Assembly: GCA_963747105.1 (NCBI GenBank)
Contig: CAVVEC010000002.1
Coordinates: 372,001 to 436,000, forward strand
Length of the DNA: 64,000 nucleotides
Source: CAVVEC01 sp963747105
GTDB lineage: Bacteria; Acidobacteriota; Terriglobia; Terriglobales; Acidobacteriaceae
Direction: 5' to 3'
Position numbers and translations under genes: made by a program
Shown here: positions 57,369 through 64,000 of the stretch, piece by piece
Position numbering within the stretch: the first letter of the stretch is position 1
Layout: each line of letters opens with the position of its first letter
Notes under the pieces: generated by a model
What the model was told of the DNA's origin: nothing
What the model saw: the letters and a program-made list of their open reading frames with translations, nothing else
Database searches by the model: none

Positions 57369-60004
57369 TCAATGAGCAGCAGCGATATGCTGCGCTTCGG
57401 AAGCACCGAAAAGCTCTGGGTGCAAGTAGTGACCTCGTTCTAATGCAGGTTTTTCCTCCTCGACCTGAATGCGATGAGCGTCGGCATACGCGTCGTGCCG
57501 AATTCCTGTCACTTGCCACGACACCTTCACGCGAGGTCTGCTTGTTTCAATGGTGAAACGATTGTGCCTGATTTCCCGAGCTACACTGGCCTGCGCGAAC
57601 TCGCCGATCACGGTCAACTGATAGCGGAAATCATGATTGAGAGCTTCAAAGTATCCGGGCAGGACTACAGTGGCCAAGCCGTGCTTGTCGGTCGTGATGT
57701 TCCCGTTGTAAATATTCATCATGTCTGGCGATTCGACAAAAGAATGGTAGAGGTACTTGTTCGCGGGGTCGAGCGGATGATCAATTTTGAATGATCCGCT
57801 TCCTTTGGTCAGATTGCCGCTGACGCTGAGGTTGCCAGTAACCTGCACGTTGTCGGTCGTTACCGTGACGGTGTTGTCGCCCTCTGATTGCAAAATTACT
57901 CCGCCGAGGACACTCTTTAGGGTTGTGTAGTTGTTGTTATCGTGGATCAAAATCTGATTCAGGGTGTGGTTACCAGAATCGAGGGAACTCAACGGCTGAT
58001 TATTGGGGAGAAAATGGTTAACCAATCGAGCTTGCAAAATGGCTGAAGCATTGCCGCTTTCATTGTTGCCAGAGAAAATGTCCAGTGAAGTTGGAGAGAA
58101 AGCCCGCTGGAGAAAACTCCCGTGAAAGTGTTGTTGTTAAGCGTGTCCCCGCCCGCTGTCTGTGTGCAACCATGATTCATCTCATGATCGTAGGCGTAGC
58201 GGACACAATGAGGGTTTATGACCGGGCATGATGCTGCGCCGAAAAATCCATTGCTCGAAATCACATTCGCGTTGGAGTTTTCAATGTGAATCATATCGAA
58301 AGCATTGTTCTCTGTCATGCCTTGGGGAGATTGGAAATTCAGATTAACGAAATGATTGGCGTTAGCTCCGCCGCAGTATGTCCCATCCCAGCCTTGGACT
58401 ACAATGGCCCCATTTAACGAGGGATTCGATCCGGATTGAATCGTAGGAACAGTGAAGCTGGTGCCCTCGATGTACATCTGGGACGGCGAATTCGCGTAGT
58501 GTCCAGAGCCAATTTCGTAGATTCCAGAGTTGCAACTCGATACGTCTCCGCCGTGCATCGTGAAATTGGAATCAAAAACTCGGATGCAGCCTGTACTGAG
58601 GGCAAAGAAGCTATCAGTGATCTTCAAATCCGTGCTTTCAGTCTCCTGCAATGCCCAGCCCCCACCCGTTCCCCCGCCGCACCGCGTCATCGTGGAATCC
58701 TCGATCACCCATCCGACGGCCTCGTCATAGAAGGTTCCCGATCCATTGTCGGAGCTGGTGATGTCCACGCAATCGCCGCTGAAATACTCAATTGTCGCGT
58801 GGCGGATTTTGCCGAATCCACGGTTGTTGGTCACGGGCGGCACACTGGGCACCGTGCAGATTCCTACATTGCCAGTGCTGTTGGCGGAATTTCCCTTGAT
58901 GGCAATGTTCTCGAAGGTGACGCTCAGTCCTTCTACTTGGAAGGAGCAGGGTAAGCTCGCTCCCGTTGCCTCGACCAAAACGACGGGAGGGTCCCCGAAA
59001 GTCATGGGATCATAATCAATCGACTGCGGCGAGGTTACGATCGCTGTTCCGTTGTTCAGCGTGAAAGCCGCCGAATAGATATAGTTTCCGCCTTGACTAA
59101 ACCGCAGGGTGTGATTGGTGTTCAGGGTGACGGCGGTCGTGATAGTCGTTCCACAGAGTTGACTCACCCAGATCTCCCCCGCGTTGATTGCCAAGTCCGC
59201 GTCGGCGGCATTGATCTTCGCCCCGCAATCCGCGCCGGGAAATTGGTCTGCGTACCGGACGTTGTTGGCGCGTGTTGTGCCCCATCCGTTGGAGATAGTC
59301 CAAGTCGCGGCCCGGAAGACCGCCATCTGCATGATCCAGTTGCCATTCGTGATGCCGGTGCCTGCGGTCGCCCGTTGAAGCGAACTGTTACCCGAGACCA
59401 CCTGATACTCGGTAACGCTGCCGCCGTTGTTTTGAATGTTTGAGAAGCCCGAACCGGGAAACGCTGTTCCGCTGTCGCTCGTGCCCGCCCCGAACAACAG
59501 CAAATTCGCGTTCGCCGGAGCCACTGTACCGCTGTCCCAGAGATTACTCGTGCTACCACTATTGCTGATGGCTTCCGATACGCTGTCCAGCGGGGCAAGC
59601 GTGTCCGCGCCTTCGTATTCGACAAACACGCAGCCCGAGGGATTCACCGAACCGCTATAATTTACGGTCACTTGCAGGGGGCCACTTCCGGTGACCGTGT
59701 TCTTGAAGTAGAAAATCTGAGCAGCCGTGTTCGACGCTGCGGGTTGCAAAGTGGGTCCGACTGCGCTCGCGTAGGTACCATTTAGCGGGTCCGATGCGCT
59801 GGCGGTGATATTGTTTGGCGACGATCCGGTGCTCCAATAAGTCCAGACTACAATCAGGTCGCCCGCAGTATAGCTTGTTCCCAGCGATGCAAAGCAGGAG
59901 GATTTCAGGGTACTGTTCCATTGGGAGACCGGCACTTGTCTTTGGGAGATCGTCCCAAACGCGGGTAGAGCAGAAAGAAGAAACGCGCACAGCACATGCT
60001 TCAT
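57369..60004 (-). CDS. large exported beta-helix protein with conserved C-terminal domain (one frameshift)
   Basis: About 878 residues. A signal peptide (HVLCAFLLSALPAFG) precedes a beta-rich region (about 20-245), then a pectate-lyase-like right-handed beta-helix with asparagine-rich turns (NANHFVNLNFQSPQGMTENN, NSNANVISSNGFFGA). Near 58060 the frame changes and continues SGNHTLNQILIHDNNNYTTL and VTGNLSVSGNLTKGSGSFKI. The last 150 residues contain DHPLDPANKYLYHSFVESPD, DFRYQLTVIGEFAQASVARE and VSWQVTGIRHDAYADAHRIQ, a C-terminal domain seen in diverse cell-surface proteins. It probably binds or degrades polysaccharide at the cell surface; no catalytic triad could be placed. Confidence 0.82.
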
Positions 60005-60116
60005 GGCTCACCTCAATGTCGTGACGATGAGCCGATGTCCGCCTTGTGTCAATTAACTAGCGAGGTACAATGAGGTATCCTACGTTTGCGTGTCGGGAAA
60101 TTCTGTGGTGGACATT

Positions 60117-61409
60117 CTAGCGAAGAACGTACGGTGCGATTTTGAACACGGTGCCGCAACCATAGCCGTTCAAATTGTCAGCGCACTTCAGATCACCTCC
60201 CTCGACGACCGCTCCATATAAATTGCCTGTTGAGTCGGTGGTCAATCCCGCGAACGGCCCTCCCCCGTCACCCCCGCGAGTGAAATCGTGCAGCACCGTT
60301 TCTTTGCCAGTCGTATCCAACTTGAAAACGACGCCGCAGCCTTCGCCATTGCAATTACGGTAGGTTCCACCAAAATCAGTTGTGCCATAGAGGTTTCCAG
60401 CCGCATCCCTCACGAGCGGACCTCGGGAGGGCAACAAACCGTCGGTACAGTCCGAGAGTGAACAGAAGTTGTAAAGCACGGCTTCCGACCAGTCACCGTT
60501 TTGCGGCAAAAGCTCAAAGACTGTGCCACATCCACCTTGGCAGAGTCCACTGCTGCCACCATTCGCGGTTGTTCCATAAAGATTTCCCTTTGGATCAAAA
60601 AGCAGCACGGAATCGGGATTGGCCCCGTCCCCTCCCTCAAAAGTGTGAAGCACCGTCTCGTTGCCAGCGCTATCTACCTCGAACACCACGCCGTATCCGC
60701 TGGTACAGGAGCCAGATCCGCCGCTGTAAGTGGTGCCGTATGAATTGCCCACCGAATCGAGAATGACGCCGGAATAAGGAGCACATCCGTCCGAGCCACC
60801 CGTGAAGTTGTACAATATCGTTTCATGGCCAGCCGGATCGAGCTTGAATACAGTTCCATATCCATGATCGCCTCCGATGTACGTGGTCCCGTAGAGATTA
60901 CCTGCTGAGTCCTCGACGAGTGGTGAATTGGGGCCATCCTGCCGACTCGTGAACCTGTGCAGTAGGGTTTCGTTCTTGCCGGTTTTGTTCAATTCGAACG
61001 CTGTTCCACAGCCGTAAGGTGGGTGACATTTCAGGTTACCGCCGATGTCGGTGGTCCCAAACAAGTTTCCCGCTGCATCACGCAGCAAGCCTGCCAGCGC
61101 CTGCCAGCCGTTCGCGCCATTGAAACTATGCACCCATACCAGTTTGCCCGATTTACTCATCTTGAATACCGTGCCGCAGCCGATTTGGCATTTCCCCATT
61201 CCCCCGGCCATCGTAGTCCCATACAAATTGCCAGCCGTGTCTCGCACTAACTGGCCGACAGGAGCAGCCCCGTCCTCTCCGTGAAACGTGTGCAGCACCT
61301 TGAACGTCTGCGCCTGTGCGGGTTGGGTCGCCAGCATTGACGCCAGCAAAAGCACGGCGACGCTTGCGAAAGTCGCCTTGGCTGTCGAGTGGGATAATTC
61401 TAATCGCAT
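60117..61409 (-). CDS. secreted GloVer-repeat protein, second member
   Basis: 430 residues with a signal peptide (SVAVLLLASMLATQPAQAQ). It is built of about nine GloVer repeats such as RDTAGNLYGTTMAGGMGKCQ, GCGTVFKMSKSGKLVWVHSF and SAGNLYGTTYIGGDHGYGTV, many with an added Cys pair (KCQIGCG, NCNGEGCG, LCQGGCG) not seen in the 3990-5186 paralogue, so disulfides may stiffen the propeller. The frame is intact. It lies next to the beta-helix gene on the same strand, 112 bases away, and ends the conventional part of the window before the Cas1 locus. Confidence 0.85.
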   Translation of the reverse strand: MRLELSHSTAKATFASVAVLLLASMLATQPAQAQTFKVLHTFHGEDGAAPVGQLVRDTAGNLYGTTMAGGMGKCQIGCGTVFKMSKSGKLVWVHSFNGANGWQALAGLLRDAAGNLFGTTDIGGNLKCHPPYGCGTAFELNKTGKNETLLHRFTSRQDGPNSPLVEDSAGNLYGTTYIGGDHGYGTVFKLDPAGHETILYNFTGGSDGCAPYSGVILDSVGNSYGTTYSGGSGSCTSGYGVVFEVDSAGNETVLHTFEGGDGANPDSVLLFDPKGNLYGTTANGGSSGLCQGGCGTVFELLPQNGDWSEAVLYNFCSLSDCTDGLLPSRGPLVRDAAGNLYGTTDFGGTYRNCNGEGCGVVFKLDTTGKETVLHDFTRGGDGGGPFAGLTTDSTGNLYGAVVEGGDLKCADNLNGYGCGTVFKIAPYVLR

Positions 61410-61579
61410 GACTCGTTACCTCTTTTCAAGCGGTGAGCCGGGGAAGGGAGCGGTTGCTCAGGCCGTAGCTGCCGAAAAGTATAGCATGGGACCTGGGCTT
61501 TTCGCGTGCCCGCTTTCGGAAGCACAGTACGCGTTCCCCGTGTCCGGGACTGCTTTTGGCTAAAAATGAGGTTTGGTTA

Positions 61580-62938
61580 TCAGTTCCCAGCGACGCCAAC
61601 GAGTTTTGCAAGCTCCTGCCAGTGTCGGGGATGCGGGAGGCGCTTGCCACGACGAATTTCAATGGCATAGTACACGGATACACCGAGAGCCAGTGCTATC
61701 GCGGAATTCGACAGACTCGCGAGCCGTGGCTGAATCTCTTGCGCGTAAGTCTCTTCCGTAAGCCATTCGGGTTGGTTAGATGGTGACCAATTGCGCCGGG
61801 CAAGGTCATGGCGGCGTTTTGCGTCTACGCGGCGTGCTCGTGCTTCAGGAGTGTGCGCGGTTTCGCGTCCTCGCTGCGCGACATCGACCATTCGTTCGCG
61901 AGATGTGGTTTGCGCACAAGACGCGCAATACCTTCGCCCATGGCGAATTTGCGTCCCGCAATCGCGACAAACGCTCTCGGGTCGCGGTGTACCCTTGGCT
62001 GCCGGTGATAAAAGAGCGCCTTTCGCTTCCCGCCTGTGGCTCTGAGTGAGGTGCGTAGCCGGGCGAACCCGCGCGTTAGCCGTCGTCCAAAGGGTGCGTC
62101 CCACGTACTCGGCAAATGGCGCAACCTGCCGACCCCAGATCGTTGCCGTCTCAGAAAGTTTTACAGCCAGGGCACTCATCAGTCGGCAGTTTCCCTCGCG
62201 CGTCTCGAAAAAATCGGATCGGCGAAGAGGCTCGCGGATAATCCAGTTCAAAATCCATGCATCAACGGATGGGCGCACAGCTTCCATGATGTCGCAAGCC
62301 AAGCTGTCGCGGTTGGGCGTGTCAACGTGCAACATTCCGATGCCTGGATCAAGGCCAAGTGCTGCTGCTGCCAGACGCGATTCACTTTCCAGCAGAGCGT
62401 AACAGTAGTTGAGGATTGCTCCGGGCGGAGTCACAGCTCGGCGCGGCGATCCTGTTAGCGGGGATTTACGAGTGCCGAATGTACGCCAGTGCTCCGGCAC
62501 CCGTTTCAGGTCTTGACGCGGGAAGGTAACTGGCAAATCGCGCCAGCAATCCCAATAGGTCGCAGCCGCCCGGCTTTCCAGGATGCGTACACCGTCCGGA
62601 CTATCAGCCTCCGCCAAGTCTGCTCGGAATCGAGAGATCGCGTCTGCGCTCACAGGATCATGCAGCAGGTCGCGCACGAGCCGTTCCTGTCCGGCCAGCT
62701 TTTGACGGATGAGTTCTCGCGCTATCGTCAGAGCCGCCCCATTTTGAAACGCGAGCGCCTGTGCCCGTCTGAGTCGGGCAGCCGCATATGTCCGCAAGGC
62801 CATCGATGAGCGATGGACCGGCGACAGAAAATCTCGTGTGGCGAAGATCGCCCCAAGGCCCTTATTCGAAAGAGTGACCCTGCCGAGTGCCATAAGTGCC
62901 GAAGAAAAAGAAAGGGAAAAACTGTCTTCGACAACCAT
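61580..62938 (-). CDS. cas1: stand-alone Cas1-family integrase with zinc ribbon and C-terminal helix-turn-helix
   Basis: 452 residues from the ATG at 62938. The alpha-helical catalytic domain of Cas1 is clear: ILESRAAATYWDCWRDLPV with Glu121, ILNYCYALLESESRLAAAAL, GIGMLHVDTPNRDSLACDIM with His204 and Asp216, EAVRPSVDAWILN, then EGNCRLMSALAVKLSETATI. These supply the usual Glu/His/Asp metal ligands. The N-terminal beta domain looks short (about 60 residues); a TTG at 63019 and ATG at 62995 are alternative starts. After residue 320 come a zinc ribbon (CRDC...CASC, 324-341), a basic stretch and a helix-turn-helix near 405-435 ending HPRHWQELAKLVG. No cas2, effector or CRISPR array is in view. 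Adjacent PolB-like gene suggests a casposon or Cas1-solo element. Confidence 0.85.
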   Translation of the reverse strand: MVVEDSFSLSFSSALMALGRVTLSNKGLGAIFATRDFLSPVHRSSMALRTYAAARLRRAQALAFQNGAALTIARELIRQKLAGQERLVRDLLHDPVSADAISRFRADLAEADSPDGVRILESRAAATYWDCWRDLPVTFPRQDLKRVPEHWRTFGTRKSPLTGSPRRAVTPPGAILNYCYALLESESRLAAAALGLDPGIGMLHVDTPNRDSLACDIMEAVRPSVDAWILNWIIREPLRRSDFFETREGNCRLMSALAVKLSETATIWGRQVAPFAEYVGRTLWTTANARVRPATHLTQSHRREAKGALLSPAAKGTPRPESVCRDCGTQIRHGRRYCASCAQTTSRERMVDVAQRGRETAHTPEARARRVDAKRRHDLARRNWSPSNQPEWLTEETYAQEIQPRLASLSNSAIALALGVSVYYAIEIRRGKRLPHPRHWQELAKLVGVAGN

Positions 62939-62983
62939 CACCCGGCTGGGGATGCTAACAATCCCACAACGACACCTATTCCG

Positions 62984-63349
62984 GTGAACGACCATCGCGC
63001 GGTGTTGAACGTGGCTCAATACGATTGGCCCCAGCAGACCTTAGAGAATCCCGACAGTAGCCCACTACTCGCCCGTGCCGCGTGCATCCGGGGGTATTTG
63101 GACACCAACGAGTACCTGATGGACAAGCTTCTGCGCGAGGACCTGGAAGTTCTGGAGAAGCTGAACGAATTCTTAAACAGCAAGTTGGGACCGAAATGGT
63201 GGGTCGGCACTCCACTGGAGAGATTTGCACCAAAACAACAGGGCCAACTGCCCGACAATCCAAACCCTACTAATAACCTCCCATCCGAGGATGCAAAGAG
63301 TGACAATGATGTGTCCGTCCGGAATTCGGATGAAAAGCTGGCTGCATGA
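62984..63349 (+). CDS. unknown small protein coupled to the PolB-like gene
   Basis: 121 residues from a GTG at 62984; the frame is open further upstream (ATG 62813) but that part lies antisense inside cas1. Visible sequence: LARAACIRGYLDTNEYLMDK, LLREDLEVLEKLNEFLNSKL, GPKWWVGTPLERFAPKQQGQ, then an Asn/Pro/Asp-rich tail. The middle is helical and possibly coiled coil. The stop overlaps the ATG of the next gene (ATGA), so it is translationally coupled to the polymerase-like gene and divergent from cas1 with a 45-base gap. No family is recognised. Confidence 0.6.
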   Translation: MNDHRAVLNVAQYDWPQQTLENPDSSPLLARAACIRGYLDTNEYLMDKLLREDLEVLEKLNEFLNSKLGPKWWVGTPLERFAPKQQGQLPDNPNPTNNLPSEDAKSDNDVSVRNSDEKLAA

Positions 63350-63792
63350 ATTCCGCCCCGACTCCCTTGGTCATTGCCGTCCGCGTCTATCCTGAACACA
63401 AAAGTTCGGAAGACGAGTTCAACGTCCCGCAGAGAAAATTTCGTCTTCCGGATGCGATGTTGGTCTTCGATACGGAAACCAGCACTGATCACACACAACG
63501 TCTGAAGTTCGGAAGTTATCGGTTCATCGTTGGTGGGCGATGCTTGAAGGAAAGTCTATTCTACACTGACGATTTGCCAGGGGAAGAGCGCCGAGTCCTT
63601 GAGCAATACGTGGCGGACCCACCTGAACGTTCTGTTTATGAAAGTCCTTGCCAGTTGCTTCTAGTAAGCCGTTCCGATTTCCTCAAGGAACTATACCGTG
63701 ACGCCTACAAAGCCCGTTGCTTGCTGGTTGGATTTAATCTGCCATCTATGCGGAAATGCATCGCCTGGAGTCCGATCACAAAGTTAAGGTGA
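63346..63792 (+). pseudogene. family B DNA polymerase-like, exonuclease part
   Basis: 148-residue frame. DAMLVFDTETSTDHTQRLKF contains the exonuclease I motif (D-x-E) of family B polymerases, and LLVGFNLP is the start of exonuclease motif II (normally NxxxD with GFNLPFD). At 63743/63744 the coding sequence jumps: the motif II Asp is missing, the frame ends 16 codons later, and the next frame already encodes the polymerase palm. About a kilobase or more of a normal gene appears to be absent. The start overlaps the stop of the small gene upstream (ATGA). Assembly collapse is an alternative to a true deletion. Confidence 0.7.
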
Positions 63793-64000
63793 CGTGCCAT
63801 GGCATTGACGCGGAGCCGTTCGCCCCTTGGGTAGCTCATCCCGATGAACCCGGCGAATATTGTTTTCCACCATTCGCATCTCTGATTACTGGTGCAGCAC
63901 GCCTCATGCTGGCGCTGCTGGAATATGAGGTCCGCAAGTTGGACGGCACTTACGGTATGGAAGACACCGACTCCATGGCCATCGTTGCCACTGAATCCGG
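63744..64000 (+). pseudogene. family B DNA polymerase-like, palm part (continues past window)
   Basis: From 63744 the frame reads IYAEMHRLESDHKVKVTCHG, IDAEPFAPWVAHPDEPGEYC, FPPFASLITGAARLMLALLE and TYGMEDTDSMAIVATES, open to the window end. The (D)TDS element is polymerase motif C with the catalytic Asp pair, and IYAEMHR resembles the residues just after motif B (YG). There is no start codon at the junction, and the fingers and motif A that should precede it are not in the window. It belongs with the exonuclease frame at 63346-63792. Confidence 0.7.

Noticed and set aside
61580..64000. CRISPR array next to cas1
   Set aside because: No regularly spaced direct repeats were seen in 60-64 kb. 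An array could lie beyond the right edge, but none can be claimed.

Overview
This 64 kb window looks like chromosomal DNA from an acidobacterium of the Terriglobia/Koribacter type. That is an inference from gene content: a carboxypeptidase-regulatory TonB-dependent receptor, two GloVer-repeat secreted proteins, a fused MarR-GNAT regulator, CxxC-bearing CRP regulators, and a dispersed hairpin repeat with the core CCTTCGACT...CGCTCAGGATGACA (15 copies seen). No rRNA, tRNA or CRISPR array was seen. Nearly all of the sequence is coding.

Layout. 1-8.5 kb: partial marR-gnat gene with palindromic operators, a Tat-exported FMN alpha-hydroxy-acid oxidase carrying a CXXCH motif, dnaJ, a relic of a dnaK 3' end, a GloVer-repeat protein, dnaK, and a divergent SIR2-like gene. 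8.5-13.5 kb: secreted protein, ferredoxin-NADP reductase-like gene, glmS, purS. 13.9-20.6 kb: a signalling block with an ETR1-like (ethylene-binding type) PAS histidine kinase overlapping a FixJ-type regulator, then a GAF-GAF-sigma54 activator and a CRP/FNR regulator. 20.8-25.5 kb: TonB-dependent receptor, LytTR regulator, DUF4412-like protein. 25.7-47 kb: metabolism and information processing (thiolase, rlmB, M1-like protein, beta-CASP nuclease, trpD, sucCD, ndk, purA, mutM, ROK kinase, hisC, rluB, scpB, scpA, trpS, site-2 protease, hexapeptide transferase). 47-57 kb: amidohydrolase, AsmA-like protein, two tandem signal peptidases, rnc, two TPR proteins. 57-61.4 kb: large beta-helix protein and the second GloVer-repeat protein.

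The right edge (61.6-64 kb) is the most unusual part. A stand-alone Cas1 integrase with a C-terminal zinc ribbon and helix-turn-helix is divergent from a small unknown gene, and that gene overlaps (ATGA) a family B DNA polymerase-like gene. Cas1 plus PolB without an array or Cas2 in view recalls casposons and Cas1-solo loci. The polymerase reading frame appears to lack everything between its exonuclease domain and palm motif B.

Many core genes (dnaK, glmS, rnc, lepB, thiolase and others) are broken by single-base frameshifts, concentrated at about 5-24 kb and 49-64 kb, while 27.3-49.7 kb is clean. Because essential genes are hit, these are most simply sequencing errors. Spans of such genes are given from the inferred start to the inferred stop.
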